Source: CAJXSD01 sp964633145 (GTDB taxonomy: Bacteria; Pseudomonadota; Alphaproteobacteria; Rhodobacterales; Rhodobacteraceae). Taken from it: a DNA stretch of 64,000 bases. Where the stretch lies: assembly GCA_964633145.1 (NCBI GenBank), contig CAZWFE010000001.1, positions 91,653 to 155,652 on the forward strand. The letters are read 5' to 3'. Position 1 is the first letter of the stretch, and each line of letters begins with the position of its first letter. The notes under the pieces are model-generated. The model ran no database searches. It saw only the letters and a program-made list of their open reading frames with translations, and had not been told where the DNA came from. The position numbers and the translations under genes were made by a program. Positions 18,413-26,160 of the stretch are shown here, piece by piece.

Positions 18413-18450
18413 TCATTCCGCTTGCATCGAACGTAATAATGCCCTAAACG

Positions 18451-18471
18451 CCGCCCGTCCCCGATGGGCGG
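18451..18471 (+). terminator. GC hairpin between mepA and the VUT transporter
   Basis: CCGCCC (18451-18456) and GGGCGG (18466-18471) form a stem with a 9-nt loop in the 100-bp gap. No U run follows. It could be a weak terminator for mepA or part of a leader for the transporter. Confidence 0.4.
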
Positions 18472-18512
18472 GGGCCAAGTCTCCGAGCACCTTGAGAAAA
18501 CGGAATAACATT

Positions 18513-19154
18513 ATGACAAAATTACTACCTGGCGTAATCGCCATGGCTGCCATTGTTGTGGCCTCGAATATTCTGGTTCAGTTTCTGATCCTTGACGGCC
18601 TGCTGACATGGGGGGCCTTTACCTATCCTTTCGCATTTTTGGTCACTGACCTGATGAACCGCGTTTATGGTCCTGCTGCGGCGCGTCGCGTTGTATTTGT
18701 GGGTTTCATCGTCGGCGTGATTTGTTCGCTGATCGGCAGCCAAATCATGTTGCAGGGGGACGGATACGAATATGCCGCCGTTGCATTGCGTATTGCCGTC
18801 GGATCGGGCATCGCATTTCTGACCGCGCAGTTGGTTGATGTGTTTGTGTTTGACAAAATGCGCGGCGGTGCGTGGTGGCGTGCGCCGCTGACATCCACAA
18901 TCGTTGGATCGGCACTGGATACGGCGTTGTTTTTCACCATCGCTTTCGCGCAGTTTGTGCCGTTCTTTTCCGAAAATGCAAATATGGAAATTTCATGGGC
19001 TTGGGACACAATGCCATTGCTAACCTTTGGCGGTGATGCACCGTTGTGGGTATCGCTGGCCTTGGCGGATTGGGGTGTGAAATTGGCAATTGCCTTGATC
19101 GCATTGATCCCGTTCCGTGTATTGGCCAACAAATTTTTGACGGCCCCTGCATAA
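18513..19154 (+). CDS. Queuosine precursor transporter (VUT/YhhQ family)
   Basis: 213 aa with six membrane helices. The diagnostic ITYPFAFLVTD-type motif appears as FTYPFAFLVTDLMNRVYGP, and AQLVDVFVFDKMR and SALDTALFFTIAF match the family. It imports preQ0/preQ1 for synthesis of the tRNA base queuosine. queG, the last queuosine step, lies 6 kb away. The ATG with GGAATAACATT upstream is preferred over an in-frame upstream start. Confidence 0.88.
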   Translation: MTKLLPGVIAMAAIVVASNILVQFLILDGLLTWGAFTYPFAFLVTDLMNRVYGPAAARRVVFVGFIVGVICSLIGSQIMLQGDGYEYAAVALRIAVGSGIAFLTAQLVDVFVFDKMRGGAWWRAPLTSTIVGSALDTALFFTIAFAQFVPFFSENANMEISWAWDTMPLLTFGGDAPLWVSLALADWGVKLAIALIALIPFRVLANKFLTAPA

Positions 19155-19160
19155 AACATT

Positions 19161-19166
19161 TTGACA
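19161..19166 (+). promoter_or_regulatory. Consensus -35 element of a short transcript
   Basis: A perfect TTGACA starts just after the VUT transporter stop. The -10 is not clear-cut (ACCATA at 17-bp spacing or CATACC at 19 bp). Together with the terminator at 19350-19377 it frames a transcript of about 180 nt. Confidence 0.5.
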
Positions 19167-19224
19167 TTTTTGGAAACTGTGCCACCATACCTAGTATCGA
19201 AACATAGCGAAAGGAGGTGGTCCA

Positions 19225-19281
19225 GTGTCTAGAGAGGTATTGGAGAGAGGTGTCGGAACAGTTCGGAGGGTGATGGATTAA
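19225..19281 (+). CDS. 18-codon ORF with exceptionally strong Shine-Dalgarno
   Basis: GTG-initiated peptide VSREVLERGVGTVRRVMD, 4 nt after an 11-nt Shine-Dalgarno (AAAGGAGGTGG). The reading frame itself contains further SD-like segments (AGAGAGGT, GGAGAGAGG, CGGAGGGTG). The peptide is basic and amphipathic. The stop lies in hairpin 1. I do not recognise the peptide; the strength of the initiation signal is the reason to call it. Confidence 0.5.
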   Translation: MSREVLERGVGTVRRVMD

Positions 19282-19347
19282 GGCAGCCCTTAATCTTTGA
19301 CAATCCAGAATTGGTGGATCCTAACCGACCCACCTCCCGAATTCTCG

Positions 19348-19377
19348 AAGGGTCGATCGCAATGATCGGCCCTTTTT
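19348..19377 (+). terminator. Rho-independent terminator upstream of arfB
   Basis: GGGTCGATC (19350-19358) pairs with GATCGGCCC (19364-19372) around GCAAT with one T-G pair. It is preceded by AA and followed by TTTTT. It is the strongest intrinsic terminator in this part of the window. Confidence 0.85.
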
Positions 19378-19390
19378 CGATTTGTGTGGC

Positions 19391-19419
19391 TTGGAATGGG
19401 CCCAGCGTTCCCCTATGAT
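19391..19419 (+). promoter_or_regulatory. Promoter predicting leaderless arfB mRNA
   Basis: TTGGAA (19391-19396), a 17-bp spacer and TATGAT (19414-19419). The expected start point seven bases after the -10 is 19426, the A of the arfB ATG. This explains why arfB has no Shine-Dalgarno. Confidence 0.5.
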
Positions 19420-19425
19420 GTGATC

Positions 19426-19851
19426 ATGTTGCGGGTAAATGACACCATTGAAATACACGATTGGGAATTGACCGAACAATTTGTCCGGTCGTCAGGCCCA
19501 GGTGGGCAAAACGTGAACAAAGTGTCCAGCGCCGTTGAACTGCGGTTCGAAGCTGCGCGATCCCCGTCTTTGTCCGACCCCATCAAAAATCGTCTACGCC
19601 GTATCGCAGGGCAAAAATGGACGAAAGAGGGCACGATTGTCATTTTCTGTGACGAAACGCGCCATCAAATTCGCAATCGTGATATTGCGCGCCAGCGGTT
19701 GGTTGAAATGATCCAACGTGCGGCACATAAACCTAAACCGCGGATTGCGACAAAGCCAACGCGTGCATCGCAGCGCCGTCGGGTGGATGCCAAAAAACAC
19801 CGTGGCGCGATTAAACAAGGGCGCAGTGGCCCCGTTGATTTCGGGGACTAG
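19426..19851 (+). CDS. arfB: Alternative ribosome-rescue factor ArfB (YaeJ)
   Basis: 141 aa, the length of E. coli YaeJ. It hydrolyses peptidyl-tRNA on ribosomes stalled without a stop codon. The GGQ motif is at residues 26-28 in SSGPGGQNVNKVSSAVELRF, and the C-terminal tail (about 105-141) is very basic, as needed to enter the empty mRNA channel. The start was chosen by family alignment (MLRVNDTIEI); the frame is open further upstream but without a Shine-Dalgarno. A promoter is placed so that the mRNA would start at the AUG. It converges with trxC, overlapping by 4 bp. Confidence 0.93.
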   Translation: MLRVNDTIEIHDWELTEQFVRSSGPGGQNVNKVSSAVELRFEAARSPSLSDPIKNRLRRIAGQKWTKEGTIVIFCDETRHQIRNRDIARQRLVEMIQRAAHKPKPRIATKPTRASQRRRVDAKKHRGAIKQGRSGPVDFGD

Positions 19852-20288
19852 CGTTTTTTCAGATGCGTTGTGATCAATTTTTCGATTTGCGTCGCGGGCA
19901 TTGCACCGGATTGGCGAAACACCTCTTTGCCATCGCAGAACCCGATCATGGTGGGTATACCGCGGATCCCTAGTTTTTGTGACACCGCTTGAAATTGTTC
20001 GGTGTTTAGCTTGGCCAAGCGCGCTTTGCCCTGCAGTTTGGATGCGGCTTTGCTAAATTCCGGCGCCATGGTCCGGCAGGGCCCACACCAAGGTGCCCAA
20101 AAATCCACCACCAACAGTGTGTCGTCTAGGTTTTTTGCCTTGTCCAATACTTGTGGTGTCAGGTCCATTGCCTTGTCTGTCATCAATGCGCTTGCGCATT
20201 TGGCGCATTTGGGTTTGCTGGCCAGTTTTTCGTTTGGAACACGATTGCCTTGACCGCATTTCAGGCAGGCCATTTTGACATAATCCAT
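19848..20288 (-). CDS. trxC: Thioredoxin 2 (TrxC)
   Basis: 146 aa. An N-terminal zinc finger (Cys8, Cys11, Cys28, Cys31) is followed by a thioredoxin fold with the active site WCGPC (Cys68, Cys71) and cis-Pro in IRGIPTM. The zinc finger distinguishes TrxC from TrxA. It reduces protein disulfides, often under oxidative stress. AAGGATTGAAACC precedes the ATG. Confidence 0.94.
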   Translation of the reverse strand: MDYVKMACLKCGQGNRVPNEKLASKPKCAKCASALMTDKAMDLTPQVLDKAKNLDDTLLVVDFWAPWCGPCRTMAPEFSKAASKLQGKARLAKLNTEQFQAVSQKLGIRGIPTMIGFCDGKEVFRQSGAMPATQIEKLITTHLKKR

Positions 20289-20348
20289 GGTTTCAATCCT
20301 TATACATTCGAAAAATAATATATGACTTGACCAGTGGAATACAAGGGA

Positions 20349-21524
20349 TCAGACAACGCTAGATGCGTGAAATTCCGAAATGGTGGCATCATCATATCCC
20401 AATTCTGCCAAAATCGCATCCGTATGTTGGCCCAGATCAGGGATCGGATCCATACGTGGTTCTGGCCCAACGCCACCCGGGGGCAGCAATGCGGCCAGCG
20501 GTCCGGCGGGGGTATCCACCTGACGCCACCGATTGCGCGCAGCCAATTGCGGGTGGGACCATAGCCCCGCCATATCGTTTATATGGGCGTTTGCAATGCC
20601 AGCGGTGTCCAGTTTTTCGATGACCTGATCTGCAGTCAGCTTGGCAAAACAGTCTCGAATTATGATGCTTAGCTCTGATTTATGCGCGGCGCGGTTGCCA
20701 TTGGTTTTGAACCGGTTGTCCTGTGCCAAACTGGGATCACCCAAGACGTGATCGCAAAACTGTACCCATTCACGTTCGTTTTGCAGCCCCAACATCACAT
20801 CGCGGCCATCGCCTGCGGGAAAGGGACCATAGGGAAATATCGTCGAATGCGCAGCGCCGGCGCGTTCAGGGGGTGGGGCCCCATCGTGGGCGTAATACAT
20901 CGGGTATCCCATCCATTCGGTCAGTGCCTCAAGCATGGATACGTCGATATTGCAACCTTGGCCCGTTTGCCCCCGCTGGATCAGGGCGGCCAAAATATTG
21001 GAATAGGCATACATCCCCGCCGCAATGTCGGCCACGGAAATGCCCGCCTTGACCATGTCATCGGGGGTGCCGGTGACTGATAAAAACCCCGCCTCGGACT
21101 GGATCAACAGGTCATAGGCTTTGCGATCCCGATAGGGGCCATTTGCGCCATAGCCTGATATATTACAGGTGATCAGTCGTGGATGGTTGGGGTGTAATTC
21201 GGCATAGGATAACCCCATGCGATCCGCCGCACCGGGGGCCAGATTTTGCACCAAAACGTCCGCATTAGACACTAGTTTTTGCAAAACATCGCGGCCTTGG
21301 GGTGATTTCAGATCCAGTGTGATGCTTTCCTTGGATCGGTTGATCCAGACGAAATGCGATGCCATCCCTTGGGTGCGGGTGTCATAGCCGCGGGCGAAAT
21401 CACCGGTCTTGGGGCGTTCGACCTTGATCACGCGCGCGCCCAGATCGGCCAGTTGCCGCGTGGCAAAGGGGGCGGCCACCGCATGTTCCAATGTGACGAC
21501 GGTAATTCCCTGTAATGGCAGCAT
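20349..21524 (-). CDS. CaiB/BaiF family CoA-transferase (itaconate CoA-transferase-like)
   Basis: 391 aa class III CoA-transferase. Conserved parts: DLGARVIKVERPKTGDFARGY (about 32-52), NRSKESITLDLKSPQG, and the catalytic Asp in ISVADIAAGMYAYSNILAAL. The ATG is 1 bp after the acyl-CoA dehydrogenase stop, so both are one operon. Beside a mesaconyl/itaconyl-CoA hydratase-like gene and an acyl-CoA dehydrogenase, this resembles the itaconate locus of Pseudomonas aeruginosa (inference). It could also act on other dicarboxylates. Confidence 0.75.
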   Translation of the reverse strand: MLPLQGITVVTLEHAVAAPFATRQLADLGARVIKVERPKTGDFARGYDTRTQGMASHFVWINRSKESITLDLKSPQGRDVLQKLVSNADVLVQNLAPGAADRMGLSYAELHPNHPRLITCNISGYGANGPYRDRKAYDLLIQSEAGFLSVTGTPDDMVKAGISVADIAAGMYAYSNILAALIQRGQTGQGCNIDVSMLEALTEWMGYPMYYAHDGAPPPERAGAAHSTIFPYGPFPAGDGRDVMLGLQNEREWVQFCDHVLGDPSLAQDNRFKTNGNRAAHKSELSIIIRDCFAKLTADQVIEKLDTAGIANAHINDMAGLWSHPQLAARNRWRQVDTPAGPLAALLPPGGVGPEPRMDPIPDLGQHTDAILAELGYDDATISEFHASSVV

Positions 21525-21525
21525 G

Positions 21526-22677
21526 TTAAAACGACCTTGGCAGACCCAAAATATGTTCCGCAACATAAGATAGGATCAAATTGGTGGAAATCGGTGCGAC
21601 CTGATACAGGCGCGTTTCGCGGAATTTGCGTTCCACGTCATATTCCGCGGCAAAGCCAAAGCCACCGTGGAATTGGATGCAGGCATTTGCCGCCTCCCAA
21701 CTGGCTTTGGCGGCTAGGTATTTCGCCATATTCGCCTGATCCCCACAGGGCTGGCCGGCGTCAAAGCGGCGACAGGCGTCAAAGCGCATCAGGTTTGCAG
21801 CCTCAATTTCAATGAAACTTTCGGCGATGGGGAATTGTACCCCCTGATTTTGCCCAATGGGGCGGCCAAAAACGACCCTATCCTTGGCATATTGGCTGAC
21901 TTTGTCGATAAACCAATACCCGTCCCCGATACATTCCGCGGCAATCAAGGCACGTTCGGCATTCAACCCATCCAGAATATAGCGGAACCCCATGCCTTCC
22001 TCTCCGATCAGGTTTTCGGCGGGAATTTCCAGATTATCGAAAAACAATTCGTTGGTTTCATGGTTGACCATGTTTTCGATCGGTTTCACCGTCATACCAT
22101 TGCCAATCGCATCGCGCAGATCGACGATGAAAATGGACATGCCCAGTGATTTTTTGGTGACTTGGTCCAGTGGGGTCGTGCGCGCCAGCAGGATCATCAG
22201 GTCAGAATGCTGAATACGGCTGATCCAGACCTTTTGCCCATTGATCACATATTTATCGCCCTGCTTAACGGCGGTGGTTTTGATTTTGGTGGTATCGGTG
22301 CCTGTGGTCGGTTCGGTCACACCCATGGATTGCAGGCGCAGTTCACCGCTGGCAATTTTGGGCAGATAGTATGATTTCTGCGCGTCCGATCCATGACGCA
22401 GCAGGGTGCCCATGTTGTACATTTGTCCGTGACAGGCACCGGAATTGCCGCCAGACCGGTTGATTTCCTCCATAATAATACTGGCCTCGGTCAGACCCAG
22501 ACCCGATCCACCATATTCTTCGGGGATCAGGGCGGCCATCCATCCATCACGGGTCAATGCATCAACGAATGCCTCGGGGTAGCCGCGGGCGCGGTCAATG
22601 TCGCGGTGATATTCGGGGGGAAAGGTTTCGCATAACGCGCGAATGGCATCGCGCAGATCCTGATAATCGTCGGTCAT
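21526..22677 (-). CDS. Acyl-CoA dehydrogenase
   Basis: 383 aa, a full-length FAD-dependent acyl-CoA dehydrogenase. Seen: MGVTEPTTGTDTTKIKTTA (FAD/substrate loop), INGQKVWISR, GMGFRYILDGLNAERALIAAE, and the C-terminal FHGGFGFAAEYDVERKFRETR. AAGGATACCTAA before the ATG lies in the end of the upstream MaoC gene, whose stop abuts this start. The substrate is not evident; the operon suggests a branched or C5 dicarboxyl-CoA. Confidence 0.88.
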   Translation of the reverse strand: MTDDYQDLRDAIRALCETFPPEYHRDIDRARGYPEAFVDALTRDGWMAALIPEEYGGSGLGLTEASIIMEEINRSGGNSGACHGQMYNMGTLLRHGSDAQKSYYLPKIASGELRLQSMGVTEPTTGTDTTKIKTTAVKQGDKYVINGQKVWISRIQHSDLMILLARTTPLDQVTKKSLGMSIFIVDLRDAIGNGMTVKPIENMVNHETNELFFDNLEIPAENLIGEEGMGFRYILDGLNAERALIAAECIGDGYWFIDKVSQYAKDRVVFGRPIGQNQGVQFPIAESFIEIEAANLMRFDACRRFDAGQPCGDQANMAKYLAAKASWEAANACIQFHGGFGFAAEYDVERKFRETRLYQVAPISTNLILSYVAEHILGLPRSF

Positions 22678-23529
22678 TTAGGTATCCTTAATCGTTGCTT
22701 GGCCCTGCATGGCCAGTGCCCCATCATCGCGCGCAATCCACAGGCGATAGGTCCGCGCATCCATTTGTGCGCCGTGAATGGTGAAATTATGCGTGTCGAA
22801 CACAGGCGCCATGGCACGGAATTCGAATGTATCGACCCATGCATCCGTATGTCGGCGCAGCAAATCCATCATTAGCGTTGCCAACAGCGGGCCATGGACG
22901 ACCAACCCGCCGTATCCTTCGGTGCCGGTGCAGAACGGTTGGTCGTAATGAATGCGATGCCCATTAAACGTCAGCGCAGAATAGCGAAACAGCAGCACGG
23001 AATCAGGCGCGATATCACGGGAAAAGTCGGATTTGTCCGGTGCCTGTGCTGGTGTGGGTTGCGGTGCCGCAGCGTCGGGTCGATCGCGATAGACGATATC
23101 ATGTTGTTCCGAAATGGCGGTGCCAGCCGCGTTGGCCAATTCATGCCCCACGGTGACAAACACCAAATCCCCAGATCGACCCTGTTTATGATCCACTGAT
23201 TGAACCGTGGATGTTTTGGTCACGTCATCGCCAATGTGCAAAGGGTGATGAAACGTAAACCGGCTGCCCGCCCACATCCGACGTGGCAATGGGACAGGGG
23301 GTAAAAACCCACCCAGTGCCGCATGCCCATCATAGCCCGCATCAGATAATTTGAAAATCGGCAGAAAATGCAGCCAATGCCACAGATGGGGCAGCACAGC
23401 CCCATCGGCATATGGCGCATCATCGCGGTTTAACGTGGCGGCCAGCGCATTCGATGGAAACCCATGTAATCGTTCGGTATGGGTTTCCGACCGGCCAATC
23501 CAAGATTTCAGTTGTTCCACGTCCAGCAT
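22678..23529 (-). CDS. MaoC-like acyl-CoA hydratase (mesaconyl-C4/itaconyl-CoA hydratase-like)
   Basis: 283 aa with two hot-dog halves: a FAS1-like dehydratase N-half (about 1-140) and a MaoC-type C-half with FNGHRIHYDQPFCTGTEGYGGLVVHGPLLATL. The proline-rich linker (about 155-170) is typical. Family members hydrate mesaconyl-C4-CoA (3-hydroxypropionate bicycle) or itaconyl-CoA (itaconate breakdown). It starts 3 bp after the GST stop and its own stop touches the dehydrogenase start. Confidence 0.8.
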   Translation of the reverse strand: MLDVEQLKSWIGRSETHTERLHGFPSNALAATLNRDDAPYADGAVLPHLWHWLHFLPIFKLSDAGYDGHAALGGFLPPVPLPRRMWAGSRFTFHHPLHIGDDVTKTSTVQSVDHKQGRSGDLVFVTVGHELANAAGTAISEQHDIVYRDRPDAAAPQPTPAQAPDKSDFSRDIAPDSVLLFRYSALTFNGHRIHYDQPFCTGTEGYGGLVVHGPLLATLMMDLLRRHTDAWVDTFEFRAMAPVFDTHNFTIHGAQMDARTYRLWIARDDGALAMQGQATIKDT

Positions 23530-23532
23530 AAT

Positions 23533-24144
23533 TTATGCCGCTGGATATGTTTCAGCCATAGACGCCCGCGCAGCGAATGTTTTCTGGAACGCAGCCAGCG
23601 TGGGGCAATCGGCCTGCCAATTGCGATCGGGATGGCGGAAATCCAGATAATCCAGCGCGCAGGCGACCGCGATTTGGCCCATGTTCAAATCCCCCTGCAG
23701 GGCGGCAAAATCGCCACGCTCTAACGCGGCTAGGGCATGGGAAACTTTGCCCCACTGTGCTTCGACCCAGGCGGGGGATCGTTCGGTTTCGGGGCGCAAC
23801 AGGGCTTCATAGACCATGGAAACGGCCGATTCCATCATGCCGTCTGCCAGTGCCTCAAGCGATAGGACATCATACAACTGATCCGCGGGGTACAGGTTCG
23901 ATCCTGCCAGTTCGTCCAAATACCGACATATCACACGGCTGTCGATCAACGTGCTGTCGCCATCGCGCAACAGTGCAGGGATTTTGCCCAATGGATTGGC
24001 CGCGCGCGCATCGGCGGCCGTATTCAGCGCGTTTGTTGTTACGGGTTGCAGTGCCACGCGGTCTTGCAGACCCGCTTCAAGGCGCAGAACCATCGCTTTG
24101 CGGACAAAGGGGGATGTTGGTGAACAAATCAGGGTATGGGACAT
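23533..24144 (-). CDS. Glutathione S-transferase family protein
   Basis: 203 aa: thioredoxin-like N-domain (residues 1-80, with SPTSPFVRKAMVLRLEAGL and LGKIPALLRDGDSTLIDSRVICRYL) and an all-helical C-domain. The usual Ser/Tyr near residue 8 is Ser in SPTSPF. AAAGGAAAG precedes the ATG. It is first of a four-gene minus-strand operon with the hydratase, dehydrogenase and CoA-transferase; whether it takes part in that pathway is unclear. Confidence 0.85.
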   Translation of the reverse strand: MSHTLICSPTSPFVRKAMVLRLEAGLQDRVALQPVTTNALNTAADARAANPLGKIPALLRDGDSTLIDSRVICRYLDELAGSNLYPADQLYDVLSLEALADGMMESAVSMVYEALLRPETERSPAWVEAQWGKVSHALAALERGDFAALQGDLNMGQIAVACALDYLDFRHPDRNWQADCPTLAAFQKTFAARASMAETYPAA

Positions 24145-24280
24145 GGTTGGCTTTCCTTTTTTGCGAAAGCTAGCGCGCAAGCCGCAATAACACAAATGAA
24201 TTTATGTCTGGCACCGCAATGGTCGCAAAACGGGTCGCAATGGGGCTTGGCAAATGCGGTACTGGGGTGTAGCTTTGGCA

Positions 24281-24403
24281 TGTTCTCAGGGCGGGGTGAA
24301 ATTCCCCACCGGCGGTTACAGCCCGCGAGCGGCCCGTAAGGGTGTCAGCAGATTTGGTGAAATTCCAAAGCCGACGGTTAAAGTCCGGATGAAAGAGAGC
24401 GAT
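24281..24403 (+). promoter_or_regulatory. FMN riboswitch (RFN element)
   Basis: The conserved parts of the RFN element are present in order: TTCTCAGGGCGGGGTGAAA, TTCCCCACCGGCGGTTACAG, AGCCCGCGAGC, a variable arm, CAGATTTGGTG, AAATTCCAAAGCCGACGG, TTAAAGTCCGGATGAAAGAGA. It senses FMN and lies 72 bp before the lumazine synthase gene, which it presumably represses. Confidence 0.97.
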
Positions 24404-24475
24404 CAGTATCAGGCGTTTTGCGTCTGCTCTGTCGTATGCCTTGGGTGACGTGTTGTTAATGCAAGGAGATACGAA

Positions 24476-24913
24476 ATGACACACACCCGTTACGCCTTTG
24501 TCAAAGCCAACTGGCATTCCGCAATCGTGGACCAAGCTTTGGCAGGTTTCCTAGAATTGATCCCCGCGGACCAAGTCGACGTGTTCGACGCCCCCGGCGC
24601 GTTGGAAATGCCCCTGCTGGCCAAAGATTTGGCCAAAACCGGCAAATATGGCGCGATTGCGTGCTGTGCGCTGGTCGTGGACGGTGGCATTTATCGCCAT
24701 GATTTCGTGGCACAGGCCGTTGTTGACGGTTTGGTGCGCGTTGGGCTGGACACAGACGTGCCCGTTTTGTCCGTGTCGCTGACACCGCACAGCTATCAAG
24801 AAACCGATTTCCACAACACAGCCTTTGCCGCGCATTTCGTCCAAAAAGGCCGCGAAGCCGCAAACGCTGCCCTGCAAGTCGTCAAAACCCGCGCCGCGAT
24901 TGCAGGCGCGTAA
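24476..24913 (+). CDS. ribH: 6,7-dimethyl-8-ribityllumazine synthase, type II
   Basis: 145 aa. It condenses the ribitylamino-pyrimidine with dihydroxybutanone phosphate in riboflavin synthesis. Motifs: FVKANWHSAIVDQALAGFLEL, FDAPGALEMPLLAKDLAKTG and VVDGGIYRHDFVAQAVVDGL; the RHD/His region is shifted as in type II (RibH2) enzymes of Rhizobiales/Brucella. It is the only gene behind the FMN riboswitch here. GCAAGGAGATACGAA precedes the ATG. Confidence 0.92.
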   Translation: MTHTRYAFVKANWHSAIVDQALAGFLELIPADQVDVFDAPGALEMPLLAKDLAKTGKYGAIACCALVVDGGIYRHDFVAQAVVDGLVRVGLDTDVPVLSVSLTPHSYQETDFHNTAFAAHFVQKGREAANAALQVVKTRAAIAGA

Positions 24914-24926
24914 TCAGCAACTGGCA

Positions 24927-24952
24927 AAACGTCGATGTGTGCATCGACGTTT
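24927..24952 (+). terminator. Hairpin after ribH
   Basis: AAACGTCGATG (24927-24937) pairs perfectly with CATCGACGTTT (24942-24952) around TGTG, 14 bp after the stop. The U run is short (TTT). Confidence 0.65.
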
Positions 24953-25064
24953 CCGCCCTGCCGAATGGGACGGTACAGACCATAATTTAGATGGGCCTTG
25001 GCTGAACCCTTTTGATATCCAGAAATCTGCGGTATGACGGTCCCAGAACATTAAATGGGTTTCG

Positions 25065-26123
25065 ATGGACAATGCGCAGCAGTTAAAACAGCGGGTGGTG
25101 GATGCAGCCGCGGACATGGGGTTTGGCCTGTGTCGGATCACGCGGCCGGATGCGATACCGCAGGTACCGGACCGTTTGGCGCAGTTTGTCGATGCGGGCT
25201 ATCATGGGCAAATGGGGTGGATGGCCGACCGTATGGCGTGGCGGGGCAATCCGGCGGCACTTTGGCCTGATGCGCGCAGTGTCATTATGTTGGCCGAACC
25301 CTATACACCCGATCATGACCCGCGTGATATCCTGAACCACCCTGATCAGGCCGCCATTTCCGTTTATGCCCAGAACAAAGATTACCATGACATTGTCAAA
25401 AAACGCCTAAAGCGATTGGCGCGTTGGTTGATCGAACAGGCAGGCGGGCAGGTTAAGGTGTTTGTTGATACCGCGCCCGTTGCTGAAAAACCCTTGGGCC
25501 AAGCGGCAGGGTTGGGATGGCAGGGCAAACATACCAATCTGGTCAGTCGTGATTTGGGCAATTGGTTCTTTATAGGGTCTGTTTTTACCACGCTTGACCT
25601 GACCCCTGACCCGCCCGAGGTGGATCACTGCGGATCCTGCCGTGCCTGTTTGGATGCATGCCCCACTGATGCCTTTGTCGCGCCCTATCAAATGGATGCG
25701 CGGCGGTGCATTTCCTATCTGACGATTGAACATCACGGGCCGGTCGATCCCGAGTTGCGGCCGCTTATGGGAAACCGCATTTACGGCTGTGACGATTGTT
25801 TGGCGGCCTGTCCGTGGAACAAATTTGCCGTGGCCGCACAGGATATCCGCTACCACGCCCGCGACGATTTAATGGCCCCAAATCTGGCCGAATTGGCCCT
25901 GTTGGATGATACCGCATTTCGCGCCAAATTTTCGGGCAGTCCGATCAAACGCATAGGTCGCAATCGGTTCGTGCGCAATGTATTGTACGCGATTGGAAAT
26001 TCTGGGGATAAAACGCAAATACCCCTGTGTCAGAGCCTGATTTTCGATGATGATCCAACGGTGCGCGATGCAGCCGCATGGGCGCTGCAGCATTTGTCGC
26101 AAACAGACGGGACGCAGGGCTGA
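25065..26123 (+). CDS. queG: Epoxyqueuosine reductase
   Basis: 352 aa. It reduces epoxyqueuosine to queuosine in tRNA, using cobalamin and two 4Fe-4S clusters. N-terminal cobalamin domain with YHGQMGWMADR and VDTAPVAEKPLGQAAGLGWQGKHTN; ferredoxin-like Cys clusters HCGSCRACLDACPTDAF (about 187-203) and GCDDCLAACPWNKFA; a HEAT-like tail. The start has only a weak Shine-Dalgarno. The VUT transporter upstream at 18.5 kb serves the same pathway. Confidence 0.95.
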   Translation: MDNAQQLKQRVVDAAADMGFGLCRITRPDAIPQVPDRLAQFVDAGYHGQMGWMADRMAWRGNPAALWPDARSVIMLAEPYTPDHDPRDILNHPDQAAISVYAQNKDYHDIVKKRLKRLARWLIEQAGGQVKVFVDTAPVAEKPLGQAAGLGWQGKHTNLVSRDLGNWFFIGSVFTTLDLTPDPPEVDHCGSCRACLDACPTDAFVAPYQMDARRCISYLTIEHHGPVDPELRPLMGNRIYGCDDCLAACPWNKFAVAAQDIRYHARDDLMAPNLAELALLDDTAFRAKFSGSPIKRIGRNRFVRNVLYAIGNSGDKTQIPLCQSLIFDDDPTVRDAAAWALQHLSQTDGTQG

Positions 26124-26160
26124 TCCGCCCTATAACCAATACAAAACCTGCGAGGGACAG

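Larger units (their letters stand above)
19210..19377 (+). ncRNA. Structured short RNA with tiny ORF, anti-SD pairing and terminator
   Basis: A self-contained unit. It opens with AAAGGAGGTGG (19210-19220), nearly the full complement of the 16S 3' end. A tiny ORF follows (separate entry). Hairpin 1, GATTAAGG/CCTTAATC (19276-19283 with 19288-19295), includes the stop codon. Hairpin 2 pairs AGAATTGGTGG (19307-19317) with CCACC (19330-19334) and AATTCT (19340-19345). CCACCTCC (19330-19337) is also the exact complement of GGAGGTGG (19213-19220), so it can pair with the Shine-Dalgarno instead of forming hairpin 2. A strong terminator closes the unit. Function unknown; candidates are an sRNA, a small-protein mRNA or a leader. 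Confidence 0.6.

Noticed and set aside
18413..18512. preQ1-type riboswitch before the queuosine precursor transporter
   Set aside because: The gap has a GC hairpin but I could not find the conserved preQ1-I or preQ1-II core sequences.
26047..26160. 38-codon extension of the hydantoinase A-type gene
   Set aside because: Overlaps queG out of frame; GAGGGACAG marks the ATG at 26161.
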